A DNA stretch of 64,000 nucleotides, taken from Schizochytrium sp. TIO01. Its lineage: Eukaryota > Sar > Bigyra > Thraustochytrida > Thraustochytriidae. The stretch covers positions 265,501 to 329,500 of the forward strand of contig SMSO01000007.1 of the NCBI GenBank assembly GCA_004764695.1, read 5' to 3'. The notes under the pieces are model-generated. The model saw nothing but the letters and a program-made list of their open reading frames with translations. It was not told where the DNA came from and did not search any database. Below, one piece after another: positions 1 to 11,574 of this stretch. Position 1 is the stretch's first letter, and every line of letters begins with the position of its first letter. The position numbers were made by a program, and so were the translations under genes.

Positions 1-1074
1 GCTGCCAAGGTGTGGAGGGAAGCTCAGGTTCCTGAGGTAGAAGAGCATTGAGAGCTGTGAAGCTGCGAAAGCTGTTTGGCGGCTTCCTTGCTTTCAATTC
101 TTGATCTGCTTCTTCATGTGTGGTGGCAAGCCTCACCACAAAAGTTACCGCAAAGATCGGCCCACGCCATCGGACGCGCCACCCATCTCGGCCGAGTCGC
201 CCCCAGAGTCGATCTTCCCCACGCTCTTCTCTCGTTTAAGCTACTTTTGATTGCCGCATGGCCTCAAGACATCACTCACTTGTTTGGACATATTTCTGTG
301 CAAGATTAGGACGTCTTCTTTAAGCACCTACCTAGGTGGCATACGGAGAAGCGCAATCGTCGCTATCGAAGAGTCAATCAACTTGTATCATTCAAGGCTT
401 GATCACTTTGGGCACCCACCTCGTGACTTGACTTGAGGACTTCTTGGAATAAGTTACCTGCCTCTAGCTAGGTACCTTGTAGGTAAAAAAGCACATCGAT
501 TCGAACCGAAACAAATTCTAGCCAGCCAACAGCCAGGTGCTGCTCTACTTTCCCGTTCGCATGCTTCCTGGCCATCGCCATCCTGATCGCCGCAAACTTC
601 AACTTCTAGCTGGCTGGTTGGTTCCCCAGCCGTCCCTTTGCAATATCTGTTCTCAGATCCATTCGGGGTTAGCAGCTTATCGATTTGGCTCGCTCCCAGG
701 CCTCCAGCTGGCTGCCATGATGCGCTCTGATGACCTTCTCCAACCTCAAGACGAAGGCAGACCCAGCTTGCCGTATTCGGTTTCTCGTTGGCGAGAACAA
801 TGCGCTGCGAGCTCCGAGTCCACGCTGGCCTCGAGGTCCGCGAATCCCCGGAGATCTACTAGCTATCAGGAGCTCGAAGGCCGCGCTCACTCAAAAGGCA
901 CACAACCTGCACCTGACCGTTTGGACTCTGAGAGGTTGAGATCCCAAGGGGTCACCAGGCCTCGCGGCTTCCTGCCAGCGCGCACCCAGCTCTTGTCGTT
1001 TTCCATGCCGGTCTCTTCGGCGTCATCGTGCGTACATCTTCATCTCAAATCAGAGTTTGAAGTACGATTTCAGA

Positions 1075-1161
1075 TTTGAATTTGCAATTTGAGTTTGCAA
1101 ATTGCAAATTTGAATTTGAATTTGAATTTGCGAATTTGAATTTGAATTTGAATTTGCATTT
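1075..1161. repeat. TTTGAA-type simple repeat
   Basis: An imperfect hexamer array (TTTGAA with variants such as TTTGCA and TTTGCG) runs for about 85 bases. It starts at the very end of an unsupported open frame. No function is apparent. Confidence 0.85.
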
Positions 1162-4100
1162 GATATACGTAACACTACTGTTTATTTTATTTTTGAATTA
1201 AAAATTAATTTTTAAACTAGTAAGCCTTCAGTCAGAACTCGATCGGGACTCGCGTGCACAACAAGAAGAACTTAAGGCCAGTCGCATCCGTGGATTGCCG
1301 CTGTTGCCGCTGCTGTTGAGTTGTGGACCAAGTTGTGGTGGCGGTGGTGGTGGTCTTATTGGATGTTTTCAATCATGCACGAATGCTGTCAGCTAGCCAG
1401 CTTCCTCTCAGGTGCTTCCAGCACAGACTGTAACAACACAGTGGCACTGGCTCGCCAAGTACCTTCTACCAGCATGTGCTGCGCAAGGATGGTGCTCTCA
1501 TCTACACAGGGCTCAACATTTTGGCGACAGACTGACCGCATCGTCCAAGCTCGTTTGCCTTAGGTAGCTTGTTTGCTTGCTTCTCGGTGCATGGGATTAG
1601 CTCGCACTCAGGTTCCCCGTCAATGGATGCCAACATGGGCTTTGAAGATAACACATACGTAGACTTGAAGAAGAAGAGGCACACTCGACTTGGTGTGGCG
1701 TAGCTTGACTCGGAATGGGCGAGGGATGTCGCCATTGTTCTAGTACTTAGTACTTACTACCTAGAAACGTTGTTCTATCTAGTTATAATTCTACTAGGCG
1801 TACCTATGCGTTGTATAATCAAGAGCGCAAGCAGAGACACGGCAATTTTCCTTGCAAACTTGCTCTTGTCTTAGACTGTGTGCTGACTTGTGTCCCGCTC
1901 AAGCCTCAAGTGCATTATAGGGGGTTTCAGTCGTATGATCAGTTTTTTTGTTTATCTAAGCCATCAACAACACAGCTAGCCAATCGTTTAGCGTCGCTGC
2001 CTGTTTGCTAATAGCAATTACTTTGTCGCAAATAACAAATACACTCGGCATCTAAATCTTGACTGATAAAACCATGTCTATATATTTATTTATATTTTTC
2101 TAAATTGAAATTAGAAAAAGGCATGGAAAATTGTGCTCTTTATAACTATTCATAAAATTGTCACACTAACCTTAATCCATGCAGTTTCGCACGAAGTATT
2201 TTCATCCAAATTTGAGCTGGGCGGTACCCCTATGAGAGTTGAAAGATCTTTATTTTCGCTTGGAATACTCAATGGCTAAGTGACCTCTATATGTAGTATT
2301 ACATATATAAGTGATGGCAGTAAACTACTCCTATCATCCATGCTTCCACTGGGCAGAGAAACTCAAAGCCAAAATCGCTCTCATACCAGTACACTTTTTA
2401 TGTATTCTTAACTACTATTACACAAATGAGCACTCGCTGATCTAGATATTTATTAACTGGGCTATGCATTTAGGCTTTGAGCACGGCCAATGCCTTGCAT
2501 AACTTAATTTTTTAAAACATACGTATGAATCTTTGCCAGTTGGATGTAATTGACAAATCTGAAATCAGAAGAATCGATCATCCTCATATGGGCGAGATGA
2601 AGCTTCGCAAGAAGGCTGCCAATTCAAAGGCAAATAAATGCTCGATCGTGCCTTCTCTACGGCACACTGTTTTGCCATGTCTTGACAAGCTCTCTAATTA
2701 CGCGAAGAGGAGAACGGGGATACTTTGGAGAAGCCCTCGATTAATTCTTTAAACATGAAACCAATTAGTTCAGGGATCCACATACTACTCTTTTGGGCCG
2801 CACGTGATTTATTGGCTCATTGCCCCGATTACAGCGTCCAAATCATGATATTTAGGACGATCAGGAGTTAAAGATACGGTTTAATTATAGCAACATGCAT
2901 GCAATTAATTGTGTTGAGAAGCAGCTTTGCATGTTTCATGTCCATCCTTTGCAAGAGAAATAGAATTGCTTAAAATTATGCTCGACATTCGATTATATGA
3001 AAGCAGCAACGAAAAGCTTATGCTTGAATTATTCGTGAACGGCAGTCTGGTTTGAGTAGAGAGTTTGTAGTGGCTAAAAGCAGCAGATGCGGAGTCTTGG
3101 GTGGGTGTTTTCGGCTGACCTAGAAGCAGCCGTGATATAACATCTGTTATTGACAAAGCATCGACTTCTAAGCATGAATAATTGAACAGGATATGAGCCT
3201 ATCGCAAACTCCTTAGCAATTCATTGGTTACTATCGAAGTATAACAGCTATGTGTCAGACAGAAGACCAAAGCCTAGACTTGGACATCGGACCTTGTCAG
3301 AAGACCCTGAACGTCAATGCTAACCATTTTTTTCCTTCATCTCTCTACCTGCGCTATCTCTCGGTGATCGCCTCATGCACTGATTTCTTTGAATTTGTGA
3401 TGGGGAAGTTAGCAAAAGGTGTAATACAGATATTCTAATTTAATTCTGAGCGTGCCAGGAGATGATTCTGGTCAGCTTGAGGTTGACTGTAAAGATGAAG
3501 GTAAGTAGCTTGATGAAGGCTTTAGGAAGGCTGATTTAAGAGTTAGCGAACTGTTGTCATGGAGAATGAATCCCAGGACAGATTGATTACGGAGGTTAAG
3601 GCATTCTTGAAAGGTGTTGAGATAATTGATGGGGTTGGGTTAATTCATCCTCTACAACCATTGATTCAAGCTACACCATGCTGTAGGTAATGTGTATTCA
3701 CACTTCTGGTTCTTGATCCCGGCAGCCACATGAATCTGGCTACCTACTCTTGCTCTATTGTAAGGCTTATGTCTAGTAGGGTTTCATAAAGGGACGCCAA
3801 GAACTCTAGCAATGTCTTGTCCACTAGTTCCTTGGATTGGAGATCTCAGCAGAGCGAAACTTACTATTATCTTTCAATTGTGATTGGTATAAATTTTATA
3901 TCACACCCTTGCTTAACCTGCTGATCTTCAGGACAATGTTGCACTGGTATACTTACTACTTAGTAGTGACGAGCATGTTGTTAGGTTCAATCATTTTCGT
4001 CTGGAAAGTAAATCTGAGAGTGATTACTCCTCAAATTTAAGCGTTGAAGATTTGTTGCTAGGTATATTGGGATATCTAACCTCTAGATATTCACTTCAGT

Positions 4101-5815
4101 GCTGCTTCCAGAGGTTTACCTGAATTTCACTGTATTGCCGTGTCATTTTTGCCGTAGACCATGTGTGCTTTAAATTGGAATAAACAATCCCTTATTGAAG
4201 CAGATTGAATAGCATGCTTAAATAGCGCCAAATCTAATGCTAGAGTTTTCAGGATGGGTGTACATTCCGAGCTCTAACTCGCCACAGAGTTTTGCTATTA
4301 CTTTCTGGCCGTTTGCACATCGTGGTTCCAGCCAACTTTGATTTCGTCGGCTCATCATGTAACTTTTTGATTTAACATTATCAAGTCACGCCTGTGACGA
4401 TCGGTACCTTCTTCAGCATATATACATAAACAGCAAGTAACTCTCGCTTGATTCCACTTTTACTGGTAATACAAAAGCTGCTGGAAAGTATTGCAGGAAA
4501 TTTAACTCATCTTGAAGCAAAACTATGTCCAACATAATGAAGGGTATAAATCAACGACTCGGATGATCTAAACTAAGCACAGGAATGGTAGGCTTGTGAG
4601 CTGCAGAGCTATTCCCAGCGATAATGTCTTGAATGAAGTAAATGCAACCCTCGTTAGTGTACGTGTGCTACAAAAAGTATTCCCATGCCTCAGGTCTTTA
4701 TCAACACCTCCGAAATAAAAAGACCCCAGAAGTAGTTCCAATGCAGCTAGTGAGCAGTGCAAGGCCCTCGCGTTTGCTTGTTCTTTGGCTTGTTGCTAAC
4801 GAAGACGGAATAATCGCTGCTTCCACGAGGCTCAGGAAGTTCACTCCTCTAACAACAAGTCGTTTGCCTCACTTTTCGAAGGCTAGTGATGTCAAATTGT
4901 GTCAACTCCCGCAAACTACTAGGTTACCTACCTACAATTTTCTCTTAATCAAGCTTTGTGAATTAGACTCCAACTCTGTCTACCGTCCAACAGTGCAGAA
5001 CTTTGAAGGTGCTGCCCAGCTGAGCGGAAGAGAAGTTTCTCATTTCAGAGTTCTTCAGAGTTCGACCACGCTCCAGGACCCCAAGCCTTGCCAGAGATCT
5101 CTAGTGGAGCAAACCGGCCAGCAATTCCGCAATTGCTCACCGTCAATCATCAAATCCTCAAGCTCCAGTAGAGTTTGATCGACGTGATACTCGATAGGTA
5201 GATAGATTCATGAGCGAGCTCCAAGCAGCCAAAGAACCAACCTGAATTAACGAAGCGGTTATTGTGTGTCGCAAAGAAGAATACATGCTCTCGCCAGGAG
5301 AATCGGAAGGAGCCCCCACCTCGGTTTTAGAGGACCAAAGGATGGCTTGACTGGGACACTACTTAATATATTTAATTGTTTTATAGTTTTTTAAAGTTTT
5401 TTTTTAAGTTTTTTAATAACCCTGAAAACACCATCACGATCATCCGCCTCGAAAATGTATTACTTACCTATCAAATCATCAATCGCCTGTCGCAAACGAG
5501 ATCTCCAGGCGCACAAGAACGGCGTTCTTGAGGTCCCAAGTTTCGCTTCCGCTCGCTGACAGGAGGAGCTCCGGAGGTTTCTGGTCAAAGGTCGGTCTTG
5601 GGCTGATTTTTGTTTCCCGTTTCTCCGTTTTCTCTTGGTCCTGTTTGGTCATGTCTACCTCGCAGCGGCCTTTGCCTGAATGCAATTCGCTAAACCTGAA
5701 GCACAACCCATGAACGTAGACACCTCTGCCTGCGTACCTGCGTGCCTGCGTGGGCGCGCCCATAGCCATATGCACAGCCCCGTCTGCGCCAGTTACATGC
5801 TCCGCGGTCAAATGG

Positions 5816-5955
5816 CAATCAATCAATCAATCAATACATTAGTTACTCAGTACATCAATGACTCAGTACTTCAACAAATCAGTACATCAATCAATACAAA
5901 AACCAATACAAAAAACCAATACAAAAGCCAGTACATCAATCAGTCAATACATCAA
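5816..5955. repeat. CAAT-rich degenerate repeat
   Basis: A CAAT tetranucleotide run grades into degenerate units of the form CAGTACATCAAT and ACCAATACAAAA. Low-complexity sequence; no coding signal. Confidence 0.75.
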
Positions 5956-6070
5956 TCCTCGCTGGTTCTGTAGTCCCTAACGCATTGCTCGAGTTCTAAA
6001 CCCGAGTTCTGAGATCTGGCTCAACCCGACTTTCATCCAAAGCAAAGTTCAAGATTGATCCAAAGCTCAA

Positions 6071-6275
6071 TCTTCTTTGGATCAATCTTGATCTTAAATT
6101 CTTCTTCTTCTTCGATCATGTCTTCTTTGGATCAATCTTGATCTTAAATTCTTCTTCTTCTTCGATCATGTCTTCTTCAATCGTGTCTTCTTCAATCGTG
6201 TCTTCTTCACTCATGTCTTCTTCACTCATGTCTTCTTCACTCATGTCTTCTTCAATCGTGTCTTCTTCAATCTCT
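6071..6275. repeat. 50-nt tandem duplication followed by a 15-nt repeat array
   Basis: A 50-nt unit (6071-6120) is repeated without change at 6121-6170. It is followed by six full copies and one partial copy of a 15-nt unit of the type TCTTCTTCAATCGTG or TCTTCTTCACTCATG. The 15-nt units keep a reading frame on both strands (acidic EED-type repeats on the minus strand), but I cannot show that a gene exists here. Confidence 0.9.
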
Positions 6276-6710
6276 CTCGTCGCAGGCCATGGCCTCGAAA
6301 GAGTGCTCCATAAAGAGATCCTCCAAATTACATTATTTTGCTTTTGATTGCTTGCTTGCTTTGGACTGCCCACGCACCCATGAGCCCATCCACTCACTCA
6401 TCAGTGCATGCATTCGCAAGTCGACCTCCACGTTCTCGAGGCCCTTGTCACGGTCCTGGACTGCGAAGGCGGGCAGTGTAAATCGCGGCTGCTTGGACGC
6501 CATCCTTAAGTTTCGCGGAGGCGAGTTCACCGTTGACCTCTTCAGGGAAGCCAAGAGATCCCGACCCGCATGATAGGAAGGACAAGCCTGCTCAGCGGCA
6601 CTGCTAGCGCGAGCGAGGCAGTTCTAGGATTTTGGGTAGAAGGCCCCTCGCGAGCCTTCCTCCAAGTCAAGAAAGAAGGAGCTTTTAATTGATTTACAAA
6701 AGTTTATGAT

Positions 6711-6733
6711 CGATCGATCGATTGATTGATTGG

Positions 6734-6770
<37 letters not shown>

Positions 6771-6790
6771 GATGATGATGATGATGATGG
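6711..6790. repeat. GATT/GATG simple repeat
   Basis: GATC repeats pass into GATT tetranucleotides and then into GATGAT trinucleotides. A plain microsatellite. Confidence 0.85.
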
Positions 6791-9706
6791 CTCTTGCGGC
6801 GAGTGAACGAAAGAGAGCTTGCCTGGTGCAGCGAGGAGACTGGGGATGAATGCCGGGCGGCTTGGTTTCCGGGTTCTGGGTTCTGGGTTCTTGCTTTTTC
6901 GAAGCTTGGTGTTTTCAGCCTCAGTGTCTCTGCCCTTTTGAAAGAGTGGACGAACAGAATTCCCATCGCTGCATAAGGGGTACGTACCTACATCGGTGGG
7001 ATTCTTAAGCCGCTTCGTTTCAGACAGATGGCCATGGCAGGCGACTGCAGACTGCAAGGATGTGGCTACGGACCTGCGCAAAGCTGTGCTGAGAAACCTG
7101 CAAAGCTATGGGGACGAAGCTTGGCAGGGACGAAGAAAGCAGATAGATCGCTCGGCCTGATGATTCGGAGGCCTCCCTCTCTCGAGCAGGAAGTGAAGAG
7201 AGGGGTGCGCGGGGATGTCTCCAGAAGTACACACCTTTCATCATAGCTGACTTGCTCCCGTATCCTACGTGGTATATTTGAAGGAGAGCGATAGTAGACA
7301 CCGACGAAGACTCGAAAAACCTGGCTGTAAAGAGTATCTAGCCAAGCTCAGATGTCTCTTGGAGGCCCTGGTCTGAGCATGGCCCCATACATCAAAACCC
7401 AAAGATCTGCCAGGTCCAATATAGATTTTCCCAACATCATCTACAACTACTGCTCAGGTGCCGACCTGATTTCTTCCTCTCTTTTTTCCCCACTTAAGAA
7501 GTTTTGTTTTTTTGTTTTTTTAATATAATCGATTTTAATTTATTTTTATTCAAAAATCAACTTTAAAACCAATAAAAACTTTCTTTATTTAGACTAGGGA
7601 TAGTCTGTTAGTTATAATTACTTAGGCAAGTGAAATGCAACTTTTTATCCTTTCTCAATTTTAATTTTAATTTTAATTGGAAAAGTAGTTGTGCAATGAA
7701 AAGAAAAGGACTTTTGGAAAGCAGAGTTGTTAAAATTAAAAACTGTATGCAGAGCACCCCGGGAGCACAGTCCACGCCTCTGCGCAGGATCCGCGTGGCA
7801 TTTATCATAGCGTTGACAGGCTCAGGAAGATTTTAGCAGAGCTGAGTTGGCTTATAGGAGACCAATGAAATGATGCGATTTGCCGCGAGTTTCCTCCGAG
7901 CAGCAGCTCGCGACACAGTACTTACTTTGCGCGCGTCCTGCCGCTCTGCACCAGGAGCCCTCACCTTTCCATTTTAGAATTATGATATCTTCAAGTTGCA
8001 AAATTTATACTTTTTTTACCGCATATAAAAGTTTTCCTGGCTGCCACCGTTAGGACATACTACGCAACCTCTAACCCCCAGGATCGGCTTAGACCCTTTT
8101 ATAAACAGGCCCAAGTCTAATGCAATCTTTTATAAAGTTAAAAGTGCAAGGAGCAGTAGAGAGGTTATAGGGAACCTGCGCGTGAACAACTCTTGAAAAT
8201 ATTTTAAAAGGGAGGTAAAAGGAAAGTAAAAGTAGTTTTGTATCAAGGATGTATGCGGTTTGAAAGGTTGTTGAAAGGGAAGTAAAAAGGAAGTAAAAGA
8301 AAAATGAACAGAGATTGGAAAAACCCGGATTCTCCAAAAAGAGATCTCGTGCCGCGAATCGCAATGCTACACCAGTTCGCGGCCAGCAGAATCGAAATTG
8401 AAATCGACGTAGAGTCTTCGCATGGAGAAGAAGTAGTCCCTCAAGCACGAACCCACTGCTCTGACACGCTGGAACGAGCCTCTGTGGCCGAGGATTCTCC
8501 TCGCGCGTGGAGTTCTATCACCATAAAATAAACTTGCTTGCAAAAGCCAAGGTTGATCAAGGTTGATCCAGGTCTAGACCCCTGCGCCTGACCGGAGACT
8601 GTCTGTATACTGGCAAAATAAACTACGATCTTCTCTGAAAGCTTGGCAGATTGTCTACTTGCGTACACGGTACGCCCGGTCTTTGCAAGAGGACTTTTGA
8701 GCAGGGCTCTGGAACGGGAGCTTTCATAGCAGCAGGAGTCTTGACGATTGAAGTTCTGGGTCAAACGAACACCAAGGAGCAACTCAGCTTGCCTAACGCT
8801 CAACTCATATTAGGACGCAGACCCAAACGCGGGGCCTGTACAGAAATAGAGGTCTGGTTTATTCGCTCCATACAAGCATATTCATTCAAGTCTTTGTCGA
8901 AGCCCAAACAAACAAAAGACTGCAAGATTGATCTCATCTCTGGCGAACTTTTGGACAAATTCTTTATCTTTTAGGTCCTTTCAGTCCATTACATCCGATC
9001 CAGCAATCAATCAAAACCAGCTCGAGTTAACTGATCTGAGCGGAATCACAACTAGAACCAATCAAGGCGGATCCTTCTGTATCCACACCCTTGACCACAG
9101 GCTGTAAACTCACTGGTGCGCGCGTAAGCAATCCTCATCACCGTCAACCTCCCTTCTCCACAAAGTCCAAATTAAACAACCTGCGCCACAAAGGAACGGA
9201 ACAAAGGAACAAAGGAACGGGACGATATAGAACAGAACGCCTCCTCTCTAGCGTACCTATAACTACTCCTACTAGCTGGCAGCGCCTTTCCCAAAAGCTA
9301 ACCACCTTGTGTAGGGTTTGTCTATTGGAAACTATAACAACCGAACCCTCCCCCCAAGATAGCACCACGTAGCTAGCTGATCCAGTAACCCTTTCGTATT
9401 TATCTCTAGGCGAAGGAGGAGGGGTGTGAGCTCGTTACATTGTCAGTATATGATATACGTAGACTGAGATTTATATGGTATAAGGCGCTCTGTGTTAAAT
9501 TGAGGGGTATTCATTCATTTGCTAGCGAAGGCGCGACGAGAGCGTCTTTTGCGAGAGACGAGCGTTGCAAAGACTGCGGAAACTGTGACCAAGCCGTGAT
9601 CTTGGGAGTCTTGGCTGACTTGCTGAGACTTTGAAATAGATTTTGAGAGAAGGCCGAAAGCGGCTTCGAGAGTCAGTTATTGTAGATTGATTGATTTGGT
9701 GGCGGC

Positions 9707-10876
9707 ATGACGGAGGCCAGTGGCGAGGCCGCCAACGGCGCTAATAAAGAGGAAAATGTGGCTGAGAATGGTGTTGAGAACAAAGAGGAGCAGAATGGAA
9801 ACGATGCAGAAGATGTCCAAAGCGAAACTAAGGCTGGCAGCGATGATTCCATGAGCAAATCTGGAGCAAGTAGCTCCCCATCGGCCACTGCGAATGGCAA
9901 AGATGACGACGATGACGATGACGCCGAAGATGATGGCGAAGATGACGCCGAAGATGACGATGACGACAACGACAATGAGGACGACGACGACGATGACGAT
10001 GAGGATTCTGATGATAATTTGACTTTAGATCAACTTCAGAAGTCCAAAAAGGCTACGAGCGATGAAGACGACGATGACGATGACGACAACGACAATGAAG
10101 ACGACGACGACGACGACGACAATGATAATGACGACGATGACGATGACGATGAAGACAACGACAACGAAAATGAAAACGACGATGATGCAGAGGAGGATAA
10201 TGACAATGATGATGAGGACGACGATGAGGACGATGATGAGGACGACAACGTCCCGCTGAGCGATCTGATACCACAGTTGACGCCAAGGCGAAGCAGAAAG
10301 AAACCTAATTACAAGGAAGTAGACTCTGACGACGATGAAGGGTATGAGGATGAAGACGATGATGGTGGAAGTACACGTAAAAAACGCAAAACGATGACAT
10401 CAGCAAGCAAGTCAGCGCAAATTGCGGTAGCCTCGACTGCCGCAGAAGAAACCGAGAAACACGCGCTGGTTGCAAACATCCTGAAGCGCTGGCAATACTG
10501 CCTTCCGTACTGGCCTGACATGTCTAATGTACCAAAGCCCCCCAAGACCTTCATCGAAACCGGAACAAAGGGTGTGTATGTAGGTATTGCACCTGATAAC
10601 CTTGGAGAGATCCGCGACCTCCGGCCGAGGGATGGCAAAGCGCCTATCTTTTCTGTACTCATCAAGTATCCTGTAAAGGAGCTCCGGGAGGACCTTATCA
10701 ATGGCATTACCAAGCAGCAAAAGGCTCTTGACGATAACAAATCTCGTTACCCTGAGGACTGGTACAATAAAGTGACAAAGCTGCTCAAAACGGAGCTGAG
10801 GAATGCGAAGGCTATTAAGCATATCAAGGTAGAAGCTGAGTTCATTGGATGGTCAAAAAAGAACAAGCTTTCTTAA
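9707..10876 (+). CDS. Acidic low-complexity protein, probably nuclear
   Basis: A 389-residue protein that I cannot assign to a family. It starts at the first ATG of the frame. Residues about 65-185 are almost wholly Asp and Glu with Asn, encoded by GAC/GAT/GAA runs. A basic patch with Arg-Arg-Ser-Arg-Lys-Lys follows near residue 195, and a second patch, Arg-Lys-Lys-Arg-Lys, near 225; both could be nuclear localisation signals. The last 145 residues are of ordinary complexity, rich in Trp, Lys and Tyr, and look like a folded domain. Long acidic runs with basic signals are common in histone chaperones, chromatin factors and nucleolar proteins, so a nuclear role is my inference. The acid-codon array is prone to length variation. 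Confidence 0.8.
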   Translation: MTEASGEAANGANKEENVAENGVENKEEQNGNDAEDVQSETKAGSDDSMSKSGASSSPSATANGKDDDDDDDAEDDGEDDAEDDDDDNDNEDDDDDDDEDSDDNLTLDQLQKSKKATSDEDDDDDDDNDNEDDDDDDDNDNDDDDDDDEDNDNENENDDDAEEDNDNDDEDDDEDDDEDDNVPLSDLIPQLTPRRSRKKPNYKEVDSDDDEGYEDEDDDGGSTRKKRKTMTSASKSAQIAVASTAAEETEKHALVANILKRWQYCLPYWPDMSNVPKPPKTFIETGTKGVYVGIAPDNLGEIRDLRPRDGKAPIFSVLIKYPVKELREDLINGITKQQKALDDNKSRYPEDWYNKVTKLLKTELRNAKAIKHIKVEAEFIGWSKKNKLS

Positions 10877-11574
10877 ATTCTTCTGTTGTCTTTTGTACGA
10901 ACGTTTATTTCTCTCACCAATATCTGACTTCTTTTTTGTTTCTATTCCTTTTTACTTCTTGATTCTTCTGTTTTGCGCCTTTTTTTACTTCCTTGTTTAT
11001 ATGTTGGATTCTGTTTCTCCTTATCATTTAAATAGTGGCACCAGTAGTCTTTCTTACAACTTACAGAGGAGCCATCGTTCGAGCTGAATAGATTCATTTT
11101 TTTCTCGCTAACAGCTGTGATCGTTCGTCACCCACCTTCACCTGCCACTATAAATCACAACAAGCAACAAAGCCTGTGTTATTCGATTGAGCAGCATGTC
11201 CTATCATTTTAAAACGTGCGTCTCTTCGCATTTCTCTCAATTGAGAGGCGCAGATTGTGGTTGGCTTCCCAATCTGTCAAAGTAGCATACATGCAGTCGA
11301 TAAAAGAAGATTGAACGCAATCCTCTCAGCTGAACCGGTGATTAAACGCACCAATGAGCCCAACCAAACAAACAAAATGTGCTTAGCACTTTTGAGAAAA
11401 ACAAGCCTTATTGATTTAAACTATACTTTCGTTCAAGTCTCGCGATAGTCTTCCTTGCAATACATAAACCTAAAATCCTAGGTCGTGTACCCCCCAAGCG
11501 GGTTAACGCCACCACGCCATTTCTACTTAAAAAGCCCAGACGCGTCATATCTTACATTGTCTAACAAACACTAA
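10877..11574. other. Intergenic, no gene seen
   Basis: About 700 bases between the acidic-protein gene and the 3' end of the convergent methyltransferase gene. It is T-rich just after the upstream stop codon, as expected of a 3' untranslated region. Nothing else is recognised. Confidence 0.6.

Larger units (their letters stand above)
1..9706. other. Gene-poor left end
   Basis: I see no gene I can support here. The longest open frames (537-1079 without an ATG, and 4642-5178 with one, 178 codons) have no recognisable domain and random-looking composition. The stretch holds AT-rich tracts, several simple repeats listed separately (near 1.08, 5.8, 6.1 and 6.7 kb) and scattered TACCTACC/GGTAGGTA octamers. 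Short unrecognised genes or exons could be hidden here. Confidence 0.5.

Noticed and set aside
4642-5178. 178-codon ATG frame
   Set aside because: Composition is random-like and no domain, neighbour or codon pattern supports it.
6116-6397. Minus-strand frame with acidic EED repeats
   Set aside because: It is explained by the 15-nt tandem repeat being open in several frames.
10036-10286. Poly-Ser and poly-Arg/His frames antisense to the acidic protein
   Set aside because: They are shadows of the Asp/Glu codon array.
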